Part shown: positions 1 to 7,851 of the stretch, piece after piece
How the letters are laid out: each line of letters opens with the position of its first letter
Position numbering within the stretch: position 1 is the stretch's first letter
Assembly: GCA_017301975.1 (NCBI GenBank)
Contig: JAFLEI010000045.1
Location: forward strand, 1-48,861
Direction: 5' to 3'
Length of the DNA stretch: 48,861 bases
Source: Verrucomicrobiota bacterium
GTDB lineage: Bacteria > Verrucomicrobiota > Verrucomicrobiia > Verrucomicrobiales > Verrucomicrobiaceae
Notes under the pieces: model-generated
Database searches by the model: none
What the model saw: only the letters and a program-made list of their open reading frames with translations
Told to the model about the DNA's origin: nothing
Translations under genes and position numbers: made by a program

Positions 1-105
1 AAGCGTTGGGCTTGCGCCAGCACCCGGCGAGACAAACTCGCCGCACATTTCCTCTCCCTCATCGAGTTTGCTGCCGTCATCGACTGGCTTCAATACGGCC
101 GATGA
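1..105 (+). CDS. IS5-family transposase, C-terminal fragment (5' end outside window)
   Basis: Only the last 34 codons are visible, ending in TGA at 103-105. The visible residues carry the RRDKLAAHF stretch and a final hydrophobic helix (SLIEFAAVIDWL), as at the ends of DDE transposases of the IS5 family. The catalytic triad would be upstream, outside the window, so it is unknown whether the transposase is intact. A longer overlapping frame beginning at position 6 gives an arginine-rich translation and is a shadow. Confidence 0.45.
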   Translation, partial: KRWACASTRRDKLAAHFLSLIEFAAVIDWLQYGR

Positions 106-122
106 GGGTTTTCAAACACCGC
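1..122 (+). mobile_element. 3' end of an IS5-like insertion sequence (partial, window edge)
   Basis: Frame 1 from the first base reads RRDKLAAHFLSLIEFAAVID and continues to a TGA at 103-105. The R-R-D-K-L-A start followed by a hydrophobic helix resembles the C-terminal end of IS5-family transposases. About 18 bases separate the stop from CTAG at 123-126, which fits the YTAR target preference of the IS5 group. The adjoining minus-strand reading frame, a BlaR1-type protein start, loses its expected sequence at that point, so the element appears to have inserted there. The other IS end lies outside the window, so family and target duplication cannot be confirmed. The family call is by pattern recognition only. 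Confidence 0.5.
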
Positions 123-205
123 CTAGTAAGAAGTGCCGACACCAGCAGGCCCAGATTGGGATTCCGCGTGAGAAAGCGCAGCAGGTCTTCCATGAAATCG
201 TTCAT
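74..205 (-). pseudogene. BlaR1/MecR1-like M56 sensor, N-terminal remnant truncated by IS
   Basis: The ATG at 205-203 overlaps the TGA of the BlaI-like repressor in an ATGA junction, the usual repressor-sensor arrangement. The frame starts MNDFMEDLLRFLTRNPNLGL, like the first cytoplasmic/transmembrane segment of BlaR1-type M56 metalloprotease sensors. After about 27 residues it runs into the insertion-sequence end near 123-126 and stops at 74-76 after 43 codons. The HExxH protease motif and any sensor domain are missing here. The BlaR1 call rests on position and the short N-terminus. The rest of the gene could lie beyond the IS, outside the window. Confidence 0.5.
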
Positions 206-588
206 GACTCGCGCGCCTCCTCGATGAGTTGAATCAGTTTTTCCGCCTCTTCCTTGGAGAGCTTCACGTTTTTCTGCCCTAGCAGCGCCATCGCCGCCTC
301 CCCTGCAGAGTTCTCAAAGAACCGGCTCACAAAACTCTGCAAGGCGCTCACCCGCGCCTTCTTGGGTGAGACCGGCAGCGAAAACCAATCCCTCCCATCC
401 GCCTGCGTTTTTGTCAGCATCCCTCGCTCCACCAGCAGCCGCAGAATGGAGCGCACCGCCGAGTAAGTCGGAGCGTCCGGCAGCTTTTCCTCAATCTCAC
501 GAGCAGAGAGCCGCCCATGCTTCATCACGATCTCAATCACCTGCCGCTCACGGCGGCTGAACTCATTGGAATGTTTGTCGTCCCACAT
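202..588 (-). CDS. BlaI/MecI/CopY-family transcriptional repressor
   Basis: This 128-residue protein has the length and layout of BlaI/MecI repressors. A winged helix-turn-helix spans about residues 8-75 (SRRERQVIEIVMKHG, then TYSAVRSILRLLVERGML), and a C-terminal helical dimerisation part spans about 85-128. In this family the dimer represses its own operon until the partner M56 protease cleaves it. Here the partner gene starts inside the repressor stop codon but is cut by an insertion sequence, so the repressor may no longer be released. Two palindromic sites sit directly upstream. The regulated target could be this operon or genes elsewhere. Confidence 0.88.
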   Translation of the reverse strand: MWDDKHSNEFSRRERQVIEIVMKHGRLSAREIEEKLPDAPTYSAVRSILRLLVERGMLTKTQADGRDWFSLPVSPKKARVSALQSFVSRFFENSAGEAAMALLGQKNVKLSKEEAEKLIQLIEEARES

Positions 589-650
589 GGGTGCTGATTT
601 TTCAACACCCGCAGCCTTTAGTCAAGCATCTTGTTGAAATTTCAACACCC
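589..650 (-). promoter_or_regulatory. Two-site operator/promoter of the BlaI-like gene
   Basis: A perfect 16-bp palindrome, TGTTGAAATTTCAACA, lies at 632-647. A second, one-mismatch inverted repeat spans 589-597 and 602-610 and abuts the start codon at 588. Both sites share TTTCAACACCC, at 600-610 and 640-650, exactly 40 bp apart. Between them, on the minus strand, TTGACT (625-620) followed 17 bases later by AAAAAT (602-597) could be a promoter whose -10 box lies in the second site. The transcript would then begin at or next to the ATG. The sites are seen directly; binding by the BlaI-like protein is inferred. Confidence 0.7.
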
Positions 651-692
651 TCCGACGTCCCGCATCATCAATGATAACAAGCTCCGGCAGGG

Positions 693-1091
693 CTACAGCC
701 CCAGCAAATGCCTCATCTGCTCCTTCGGGATGCCCCCGATCTGCCGCCCGATCTCGCGTCCTGATTTGAAAGCGATAAAGGTGGGGATGGGCCCCACGCC
801 GTGCTCACGCGCCAGCTTGGGATCTTCGTCAATGTTGATGCGAATCACCACCGCCTTGCCCTTCAGCTCCTGCGCCAGTTCCTCCACCATCGGCCCCACG
901 ACCTTGCACGGCCCGCACCAGTCCGCGTAAAACTCCACCAGCACAGGCACCTTCGCCAGACGCACGGCACTGATCGTGGTGCTGCTGCCCATCCCCCCGC
1001 CTGAAGCCGGACGCAGCATGTCGAACGCGATCCAGCCGATGTACAGCAGGACGGCTCCGGCAATCCAGAAGGGGAGGTTTCCTTTGTTCAT
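693..1091 (-). CDS. Membrane-anchored thioredoxin-fold protein
   Basis: The start at 1091 gives 132 residues beginning MNKGNLPFWIAG. One N-terminal membrane helix (about residues 7-25) is followed by a short Gly/Ser linker and a complete thioredoxin domain. The active site WCGPC is preceded by VEFYAD, and the cis-Pro segment is IPTF. The protein should face the periplasm as a thiol-disulphide oxidoreductase; its substrates cannot be told from sequence. An upstream ATG at 1127 would add 12 residues before the hydrophobic segment and is less likely. It lies between the DUF2314 gene and the BlaI-like repressor on the same strand, with 65- and 104-base gaps. Confidence 0.88.
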   Translation of the reverse strand: MNKGNLPFWIAGAVLLYIGWIAFDMLRPASGGGMGSSTTISAVRLAKVPVLVEFYADWCGPCKVVGPMVEELAQELKGKAVVIRINIDEDPKLAREHGVGPIPTFIAFKSGREIGRQIGGIPKEQMRHLLGL

Positions 1092-1156
1092 CACGCGGTA
1101 CCATCCGGCCAGACCTCGATCTGGCAAGCCCGGATGGGTTCAATTGTGAGCGCCAG

Positions 1157-2452
1157 TCAGGCCTCGCGCTTTTGCTTTGCCGCCTGTGAAATGGCCTGCT
1201 GTGTAAAGTTTCCCAGTGGATTGCCTTCGGCATCCGGACAGACCCAGTCGGAGACCTCGGCCACTGCCACCTCCACCTGGGATCCCATCTGAAGCTTCGT
1301 CGTATGCATCGGATGATTGATCAGGTGGCCATGCACATATTCAGGCTCCAGCCCGAAGACCTGCAGCCACATATGCTCCACCCGCCCGTCCTCACCCGTG
1401 AAAGGAGCTTTGACGATGAAGCGCTCGTCATCGGGTTGGCGATTCTTGAAGATGCTGGCAAACTCCGGCCAGCGCCGCCTCGCCTCGGCAATCGCATTTT
1501 CAATCGTATCTCCGTCAGGCACGCCAATAACGGGCGCTTTGATCTCTTCCTTCAAGGCATCCAGCGGTGAATCTCCGCACAGCATCGTTTCCAGCTCCGG
1601 CGACCAGAGATTGAAAAAGCGATGCTGCGGGCAAAGGATCGCCATGACATCATCATCCGCCAGCATGGAGACTGCTTTGCCGATCATTCGGTAAGCCTCG
1701 TCCTGATCCAGCTTTGTGTCGTTCACCTGCATCAGGTCCACCGCCAGCCAGGCGCTGTGTTCACGAATGATCTCGGCAAAGCGCAGGTTCGGCACATTCC
1801 CGGCGAACTTCTCCGGATCCTCAAAATAGCCGACGTCACGGTTGTGCACCATGAACATCGCAAAGGTGGGTTTTTGCACCATGACGATGAACAGCGGATT
1901 GTCCCCGGCGACGAACCCGTCTGCATCCTCCGCGTCTCCCTCCCCGCCGGTGATCTTCAATCCCCAGGCTTCGGAAAGCGCGTTGGCCAGCACCTGCGGC
2001 TCCAGATAACGCATCTGGCGGCGAAGATGAACGAGGGAAATGATCGGTTTGTCTTCTTCCTCCTCGTCTGACTCCTTGTTCTTGTCACCCGCTAGAGGTT
2101 CATCATCTGCGGTGAAATCATCGATGATGCCGCTGTCAGGCTTGGTCCACAAATAGTAGGCGATCATGGCATACACCGCGCAGAGCACCGCCTGCTTCCA
2201 CGTAAATTCGCGGGCGATCAATCCGTAGGCCTTCGTACCGGCAATCCACAGCAGCATCGCCGTGCCCGCCAGACGCGTCCACCTCAGCCGGAAGAGCAGT
2301 CCCACTGCCGTGACAGCCAGCACGGCAGCCACGATCCCCGCCTGCGGATGATGCATCCATGTCCCCACCATCGCCCAGGCCCAGGCATGCATCCCCAGCA
2401 GCAGGGCGGCCCAGTTCCAGTTTGAGGTGAGGCGATTGATGAAGGCTTTCAT
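1157..2452 (-). CDS. Membrane protein with C-terminal DUF2314 domain
   Basis: The 431-residue product has about four hydrophobic helices in its first 105 residues, an acidic linker (KESDEEEEDK), a middle domain of unknown role, and a C-terminal part that fits DUF2314 (FIVKAPFTGEDG, EHMWLQVFG, then VSDWVCPDAEGNPLGNFT). The start at 2452 is chosen because AAGGGGAA stands just upstream of the ATG. A longer frame to 2608 lacks such a site and runs into the divergent transketolase leader. DUF2314 has no established biochemical function. The middle part resembles proteins that pair DUF2314 with other uncharacterised domains. A membrane-tethered cytoplasmic domain is likely. Confidence 0.75.
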   Translation of the reverse strand: MKAFINRLTSNWNWAALLLGMHAWAWAMVGTWMHHPQAGIVAAVLAVTAVGLLFRLRWTRLAGTAMLLWIAGTKAYGLIAREFTWKQAVLCAVYAMIAYYLWTKPDSGIIDDFTADDEPLAGDKNKESDEEEEDKPIISLVHLRRQMRYLEPQVLANALSEAWGLKITGGEGDAEDADGFVAGDNPLFIVMVQKPTFAMFMVHNRDVGYFEDPEKFAGNVPNLRFAEIIREHSAWLAVDLMQVNDTKLDQDEAYRMIGKAVSMLADDDVMAILCPQHRFFNLWSPELETMLCGDSPLDALKEEIKAPVIGVPDGDTIENAIAEARRRWPEFASIFKNRQPDDERFIVKAPFTGEDGRVEHMWLQVFGLEPEYVHGHLINHPMHTTKLQMGSQVEVAVAEVSDWVCPDAEGNPLGNFTQQAISQAAKQKREA

Positions 2453-2649
2453 TTCCCCTTCTTGTGGCACGCCCCCGGGCCATTGGGCAAGGTTTTTCAA
2501 TTGCCGTGACAGGCAGGAGCACTCGACCCGGCGTCCGATCCCCCCCAGTTTTCGACCTTGAAACCGACCCCTGCTCCAGTAAGAAAGACGTCCCGCGCTT
2601 GGCCGCATCTTGCGCTTTTTCGACCCTTATTGACCCAGACACCCTCGAC

Positions 2650-4626
2650 ATGAACAACTCCCTCCTCGCTCAAGCTGCCAACGAAGCCCGTGGTCTCGCC
2701 ATGGATGCCGTGCACAAGTGCTCCTCCGGCCACCTTGGCCTGCCCCTCGGCTGTGCCGAAATCGGTGCCGTCCTCTTCGGTGAAACCCTCCAGTGCGATC
2801 CCGCCGACCCCAAATGGCTCAACCGCGACCGCTTCATCCTCAGCGCCGGCCACGGCTCCATGTTCCTCTACTCCTGGCTGCACCTGAGCGGCTATGACCT
2901 TTCCATCGATGAAGTCTCCAAGTTCCGCGTGCTTGGCAGCCACACCCCGGGCCACCCGGAGTCCTTTGAAACCGTCGGCGTCGAGTGCACCACCGGCCCC
3001 CTCGGCCAGGGCATCGGCAATGCGGTCGGCTTTGCCCTCAGCGGTAAAATGGCGGCGGCAAAATACAACACCGCCGAGCATAAGATCATCGACAACCACA
3101 TCATCGTCCTGGCGGGTGACGGCTGCCTTCAGGAAGGCGTGGCACGTGAAGCCGTGGCCTTCGCCGCCCACAACCACCTCGACAACCTCATCCTCATCTA
3201 TGACTCCAACGATGTGACGCTGGATGCCATGGCCAAGGTCACCCAGGATGAAGACACCCAGGCGCTTTACATCGCACTCGGCTGGAATGCGGTGAAGATC
3301 GACGGCCATGACCTCGATGCCGTGAAGAGCGCCATCGAAACAGCCAAGAAGAGCGACAACGGCAAGCCCACCATCATCATCGCCAAGACGATCATCGGCA
3401 AAGGCATTCCCGAAGTCGCCGGCACGGCCAAAGGCCATGGCGAAGGCGGCGCAAAATTTGTCGATTCTGCCAAAAAAGGCCTCGGCCTGCCCGAGGGCAA
3501 GCATTTCTACGTCAGCGACGAGGTGAAGGCCTACTTCGCCGACCTGAAGAACAAGCGCGCCGCCATCCATGGCGAATGGAACAAAGTCTTCCTCGCCTGG
3601 GGCGCTGCCAACCCAGAGCTGGCCAAGCAGCTCGACACCGCACGTCATGGCAAACTGAAGGCCGAAGACCTCCTCAAGCTCGTCCCCGAGTATCCGGCGG
3701 AAGGCAAGGCCGCAACCCGCAACAGCGGCGGCGAGATCTTCAATCACATCGCCAAAGCGGTGCCCAATCTCATCACCGGCAGCGCCGACCTCTTCGGCTC
3801 CACGAAGAACTACCTCACCGGCATGGGCGACTTCGGTCCAACCAACCCAACCGGTCGCAACATCTGGTTCGGCATTCGCGAGCACGCCATGGGCGCCATC
3901 TGCAACGGCATCGCCTACGACGGCCTCTTCCTCCCCAGCGGCGCGACCTTCCTCGTCTTCGCTGACTACTGCCGCCCGAGCATCCGCCTCGCAGCGCTTT
4001 CCCGCCTGCCTGTCACCTACATCTTCACCCACGACTCCGTCGGTGTCGGTGAAGACGGCCCGACCCACCAGCCGGTGGAAACCGTCAGCGGCCTGCGTGT
4101 GATCCCAAATCTCGACGTCATCCGCCCCTGCGATGCCGAAGAGACCGCAGGCGCTTTTGCCGCAGCCTTCAGCCGTGCCAATGGCCCCACCCTCCTCGCT
4201 CTCAGCCGTCAGGATCTGCCCCATCAGGGCATCGCCAGCGCCGCCACCCGCCGCGAAGGCACGCTCAAAGGCGGCTACATCCTGGTGAAGGAAACCGCTC
4301 CGCTGGAGGCCATCGTCATCGCCACCGGTTCCGAAGTGCAATGGGCTGTCGCAGGTGCCAAGGGCAAGCCCGGCGTCCGCGTCGTCAGCCTGCCATGCTT
4401 TGAGCGTTTTGACCGCCAGGACGCCGCCTACCGCGAGTCCGTCCTTCCGGCCGCCTGCACAAAGCGCATCGCCATCGAAGCCGGCGTCTCCGGCCTCTGG
4501 TGGAAATACGTCGGCACCCAGGGCCAGATCATCGGCATCGACCGCTTCGGCCTCAGCGCCCCCGGCAACACCGTCTTCAAAGAACTCGGCATCACCGCCG
4601 AAGCCGTGGCTGCTGCGCTCGCATGA
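2650..4626 (+). CDS. tkt: Transketolase
   Basis: The 658-residue product matches full-length transketolase, which moves two-carbon ketol units between sugar phosphates in the non-oxidative pentose phosphate pathway using thiamine diphosphate. Seen in order: GHGSMFLYSWLHLSGYDLS (substrate channel), GPLGQGIGNAVGFA, the ThDP-binding GDG motif near 3115 (GDGCLQEGVAREA), the central GIREHAMGAICNGIA, and DSVGVGEDGPTHQPVE. The start MNNSLLAQAANEARGL fits the family; the frame is open a further 62 codons upstream but that part is not homologous. It is divergent from the DUF2314 gene and ends just before a strong terminator. Confidence 0.97.
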   Translation: MNNSLLAQAANEARGLAMDAVHKCSSGHLGLPLGCAEIGAVLFGETLQCDPADPKWLNRDRFILSAGHGSMFLYSWLHLSGYDLSIDEVSKFRVLGSHTPGHPESFETVGVECTTGPLGQGIGNAVGFALSGKMAAAKYNTAEHKIIDNHIIVLAGDGCLQEGVAREAVAFAAHNHLDNLILIYDSNDVTLDAMAKVTQDEDTQALYIALGWNAVKIDGHDLDAVKSAIETAKKSDNGKPTIIIAKTIIGKGIPEVAGTAKGHGEGGAKFVDSAKKGLGLPEGKHFYVSDEVKAYFADLKNKRAAIHGEWNKVFLAWGAANPELAKQLDTARHGKLKAEDLLKLVPEYPAEGKAATRNSGGEIFNHIAKAVPNLITGSADLFGSTKNYLTGMGDFGPTNPTGRNIWFGIREHAMGAICNGIAYDGLFLPSGATFLVFADYCRPSIRLAALSRLPVTYIFTHDSVGVGEDGPTHQPVETVSGLRVIPNLDVIRPCDAEETAGAFAAAFSRANGPTLLALSRQDLPHQGIASAATRREGTLKGGYILVKETAPLEAIVIATGSEVQWAVAGAKGKPGVRVVSLPCFERFDRQDAAYRESVLPAACTKRIAIEAGVSGLWWKYVGTQGQIIGIDRFGLSAPGNTVFKELGITAEAVAAALA

Positions 4627-4660
4627 TCTGACCATCGCAATCCGATCTGAAACCCACGAA

Positions 4661-4688
4661 GAGAGGCTGGCAACAGCCTCTCTTTTTT
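4661..4688 (+). terminator. Rho-independent terminator of transketolase gene
   Basis: A perfect 9-bp stem GAGAGGCTG / CAGCCTCTC (4661-4669 and 4674-4682) encloses a GCAA tetraloop and is followed by six T residues at 4683-4688. It lies 34 bases after the stop codon. Confidence 0.93.
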
Positions 4689-4723
4689 GTGCCATCTGTC
4701 ACCACTTTTTGCCCCCTGCTTAA

Positions 4724-4816
4724 CCGCGTAGCGGTGAAACAACCGTAGCCGTGGGTGCCAACCCACGGTAGCGCACCGGCGGAAAATCTTCTTTCCGTGG
4801 AACCGCGTAGCGGTGA
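4724..4816. repeat. REP-like extragenic palindromic repeats
   Basis: CCGCGTAGCGGTGA occurs at about 4724 and again at about 4803. Between them lies the inverted repeat CCGTGGGTGCCAACCCACGG (4751-4770). Each copy can form a hairpin (CCGC..GCGG). The arrangement fits a repetitive extragenic palindrome family; whether it is repeated elsewhere in the genome cannot be seen here. Confidence 0.6.
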
Positions 4817-4878
4817 CACAAAACCTCCGCACAGTCAGCAGTTACCAAACAACGCCCCCCTCCGCGCTCTTCCCACCC

Positions 4879-5778
4879 ATGAACCGCCGCACCATCCCCT
4901 CTCTGCAGATGAGCGTGTACGGCCAGGACCGGCTGCGCTCCGAGGGTTTCGTGGTCATGCCGCTGGAGTTTTCCATGAAGCAGGAGCCTCAGCGGCTCAT
5001 CCCGCATTTCCATGATTTCTTCCAGATCTTCCTCATCACCGGCGCAGGCAGGCTCATGCATGATTTCCGCGATCATGACGTCACCGGCGTGACGTTGTTC
5101 TTCCTCAGCCCCGGGCAGGTGCACACCATCCGCCCGGCACCGCAGATGCGCGGCACGGTGGCATCCTTCACGCAGGCGTTCTTTGATCACCACGCACCGC
5201 CACCCAGCATGCTGTTTGATCTCCCCTTTTTCTTCAGTTCCGGCGTCGCGCCCTGGCTGACGGTAAAAAGGGAGGAGGCAGCCCGCATCACCGCGCTGTT
5301 TGCCGAACTGCAGCAGGAATACGACACCGCCCAATCCGGCGTGCAGGAGGTGCTGCGCGCCACGCTGCGCATCCTCTTCATCCAGGCCGGCCGTCTCTAT
5401 GCTCAAAAGCATCCGGTCAAGGAGACCTCGCGTGCCGCACGGCTGGCTCGCCAGTTCCATCTCTCCCTGGAGCAACACTTCCGCGAATGGCAGACTTTGG
5501 CACCGTATGCCAAGGATCTGGGCATCACCGTCAATCATCTCAATGACGTCATCCATCAGGAGACCGGCCATGCCGCCGGGGAGCTCATCCGCCAGCGCCG
5601 CCTGCTGGATGCCAAGCGCCTGCTGCTGCACTCGGACCTCAGCGTCTCCGAAATCGGCTACCAGACGGGCTTCCAGGACCCCTCCTACTTCACCCGCTTT
5701 TTCCGCCGTCATGCCGGACAGACACCCGGCGAGTTCCGCGACGCAATCCGAGAAAAATACCAGCCAGAGGCCGCCTAG
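4879..5778 (+). CDS. AraC-family transcriptional regulator
   Basis: This is a 299-residue regulator with an N-terminal cupin-like sensor region (about 10-160, with HFHDFFQIFLITGAG and FFLSPGQVHTIRP) and a C-terminal double helix-turn-helix (about 200-295, ending SYFTRFFRRHAGQTPGEFR). The start at 4879 (MNRRTIPSLQMSVYG) is chosen over 4813 because the extra residues are encoded by the palindromic repeat. It lies 54 bases upstream of, and on the same strand as, an Fsr-like exporter gene, so it may regulate that gene. The inducer is unknown. Confidence 0.9.
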   Translation: MNRRTIPSLQMSVYGQDRLRSEGFVVMPLEFSMKQEPQRLIPHFHDFFQIFLITGAGRLMHDFRDHDVTGVTLFFLSPGQVHTIRPAPQMRGTVASFTQAFFDHHAPPPSMLFDLPFFFSSGVAPWLTVKREEAARITALFAELQQEYDTAQSGVQEVLRATLRILFIQAGRLYAQKHPVKETSRAARLARQFHLSLEQHFREWQTLAPYAKDLGITVNHLNDVIHQETGHAAGELIRQRRLLDAKRLLLHSDLSVSEIGYQTGFQDPSYFTRFFRRHAGQTPGEFRDAIREKYQPEAA

Positions 5779-5832
5779 CACCAGCCTGCCAGATTGTGCC
5801 CGCCAGCCTTCAGGCGAAAGATCGCGGTCCTT

Positions 5833-7092
5833 ATGAAAGATACGATGATCGAGGACCAACCACCTCACGCGATCTCCCCCACCGCAGCGCCAGACGCAAA
5901 AGAGACCGTCTTCGCGCTGCTCTTCGCCATCAGCTTTTCCCACATGCTGAACGACACCATCCAGGCCCTGCTGCCTGCGATCTATCCGGTGCTCAAGGAG
6001 ACCTACGGACTGAGCTTTGCGCAGCTCGGCTATATCACGCTGACCTTCCAGGTCACCGCCTCCCTGCTGCAGCCTCTGGTGGGCTACATCACGGACAAGC
6101 GCCCCCTGCCCTACTCCCTGCCAGTCGGCATGGGTCTGACTCTGATCGGCCTGCTGGCTCTCTCCAGAGCCCACAGCTACCCGGCCATCCTTATCGCCTC
6201 AGGGCTGGTGGGTTCGGGCTCAGCCATCTTCCATCCCGAAGCATCGCGCATCGCCCACATGGCGGCGGGCAGGCGGCGCGGTCTGGCGCAGTCGCTGTTT
6301 CAGGTGGGTGGGAATGCAGGCTCCTCCATCGGCCCTTTGCTGGCAGCCTGGTTCATCGTTCCCCATGGTCAGGCCGCCCTGTCGTGGTTCTCCATCATCG
6401 CCATGCTGGGTGTCTTTGTGCTATGGCAGATCGGCCTCTGGCAGGCGCGGAATCTGCACCGCATCCAGCGAAAATCGGCGCGCTCAGCCACCGCTCACGC
6501 CCGCCCGACGTCCGGCAGGATTGCCTTTGCCATGGCCATCCTCGTCATGCTGGTCTTCTCCAAGTACGTGTACCTCGTCAGCCTGAGCAACTACTACACC
6601 TTCTACCTCATGGAGCGCTTCCATGTCTCGGTGCAGACCTCGCAGTACTACCTCTTCCTGTTCCTCTTCGCCGTGGCAGTCGGCACCATCGTGGGCGGCC
6701 CCGTGGGCGACCGCATTGGCCGCAAGCGTGTCATCTGGTTTTCCATTCTGGGAGCCGCCCCCTTCTCCCTCTGGCTTCCACACGCCGGGCTGGCCCTCAC
6801 GGCAGTGCTGACAGTCATCATCGGCCTGATCCTCGCCTCCGCCTTCTCAGCCATCCTGGTGTATGCGCAGGAGCTCATGCCCGGAAAAGTCGGCATGATC
6901 GCAGGCCTGTTTTTTGGCCTGGCCTTTGGCATCGCAGGCATCGGCGCCGCCGTGCTGGGGAAAATCGCAGACCATCAGGGCATCAACTTCGTCTTCCACT
7001 TCTGCGCCTTCCTGCCGCTGCTGGGCCTGCTGACCATGTTCCTGCCCGATGTGGAAGGAGATGGCAGCACGCCCCTCCGCAAAAGCCGGTGA
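5833..7092 (+). CDS. MFS exporter, fosmidomycin-resistance (Fsr) type
   Basis: The 419-residue protein has twelve predicted membrane helices. The opening FALLFAISFSHMLNDTIQ is characteristic of the Fsr branch of the major facilitator superfamily. Further support comes from GSGSAIFHPEASRIA, GGNAGSSIGPLL and the mid-protein GGPVGDRIGRKRVIW loop. Members expel small molecules, including fosmidomycin in the founding case, by proton antiport across the inner membrane; the substrate here is not known. The start at 5833 (MKDTMIEDQ) is preferred to 5794. It probably forms an operon with the AraC-type gene. Confidence 0.88.
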   Translation: MKDTMIEDQPPHAISPTAAPDAKETVFALLFAISFSHMLNDTIQALLPAIYPVLKETYGLSFAQLGYITLTFQVTASLLQPLVGYITDKRPLPYSLPVGMGLTLIGLLALSRAHSYPAILIASGLVGSGSAIFHPEASRIAHMAAGRRRGLAQSLFQVGGNAGSSIGPLLAAWFIVPHGQAALSWFSIIAMLGVFVLWQIGLWQARNLHRIQRKSARSATAHARPTSGRIAFAMAILVMLVFSKYVYLVSLSNYYTFYLMERFHVSVQTSQYYLFLFLFAVAVGTIVGGPVGDRIGRKRVIWFSILGAAPFSLWLPHAGLALTAVLTVIIGLILASAFSAILVYAQELMPGKVGMIAGLFFGLAFGIAGIGAAVLGKIADHQGINFVFHFCAFLPLLGLLTMFLPDVEGDGSTPLRKSR

Positions 7093-7104
7093 ATGATGTT
7101 GTTA

Positions 7105-7851
7105 CTAGAGGGTCTTCAAAGTCTTTCTTCCACGCTCCTTGGTCTCCGGGTCATCCCGGTCTTGATTCGGCATCGCGAGTCCTTTTTCAATGAACTTCTT
7201 CGCGTCTTCCTTGCGCCCCATCAGGGCGTAGGTGCGGCCAAGCTCCACATAGTGCAGCAGGCGGTTCGGATTGAGCGCGATGGCCTTTTCAAAACACTTC
7301 ACTGCCTCGTCATAGGACGCACTTGGCAAGGCACCGTACACGATCATGGCCACGGCTCGTGTCACACCACCGATCTGCGCCAGCTCCTGATTCCAGCGCC
7401 CAAGCATGTGCCAGGCGAAGTCGTCCTTGGGGTTGAGCTTCGTTGCCATTTCCGCCTCTGTCTTGATCTTGTGGGATGCTTCAATGCCTTCCTTGTTGCT
7501 GACCAAAGGCGAAAGCTTGCCAAGACAGATGGCGACCGCGAGATGCGGATCTGCGTCCTTTGGAGCGATTTTCACCGCACGCTCAGCATAGGCTAGCGCG
7601 GTGCGTCCTGATTTAAGCTGCTCGGCCTTGGAGGACAAATCCGCCATGCGATAGGCATACTGGCGCGCGATCTTCACCAGCAGAGCAGCATCGCTCGGAT
7701 TCAGCTTTTCGGCGGGCAGATAAGCCTCCAGTGCTGCGTCCGGCTTAAACTTGGCATCGGCTGCATCGCCTTGCTTCACGAGTTCCGAGAAGTCTGCGAA
7801 AGCATGTCCCGCCATCAACATGACAGCCGCGAGTGTCAGTGTCGTTTTCAT
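7105..7851 (-). CDS. Secreted TPR protein resembling RMDN (regulator of microtubule dynamics) family
   Basis: The 248-residue protein starts with a signal peptide (MKTTLTLAAVMLMAGHAFA) followed by helical TPR-like repeats. The segment with HMLGRWNQELAQIGG, YGALPSASYDEAVKCFEKA and LHYVELGRTYALMG resembles the eukaryotic RMDN/FAM82 family and its bacterial relatives. Its role is unknown. It is the last gene of the nine-gene lipid operon, and its ATG overlaps the methyltransferase stop codon by four bases (ATGA). Export suggests an envelope function. The frame also opens 11 codons earlier, inside the preceding gene, but the signal peptide fixes the start at 7851. Confidence 0.8.
   Translation of the reverse strand: MKTTLTLAAVMLMAGHAFADFSELVKQGDAADAKFKPDAALEAYLPAEKLNPSDAALLVKIARQYAYRMADLSSKAEQLKSGRTALAYAERAVKIAPKDADPHLAVAICLGKLSPLVSNKEGIEASHKIKTEAEMATKLNPKDDFAWHMLGRWNQELAQIGGVTRAVAMIVYGALPSASYDEAVKCFEKAIALNPNRLLHYVELGRTYALMGRKEDAKKFIEKGLAMPNQDRDDPETKERGRKTLKTL

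Noticed and set aside
6..227. 73-codon frame at the left edge
   Set aside because: It is in a different frame from the transposase end and is arginine-rich with no similarity to a known protein.
2497..4695. 732-codon open frame antisense to transketolase
   Set aside because: It mirrors the high-GC transketolase gene, has Gly/Ala/Asp-rich composition and no recognisable domain. It is a shadow frame.
4720..6174. 484-codon frame antisense to the AraC and MFS genes
   Set aside because: No domain, Gln/Gly/Arg-rich, and opposite two well-supported genes.
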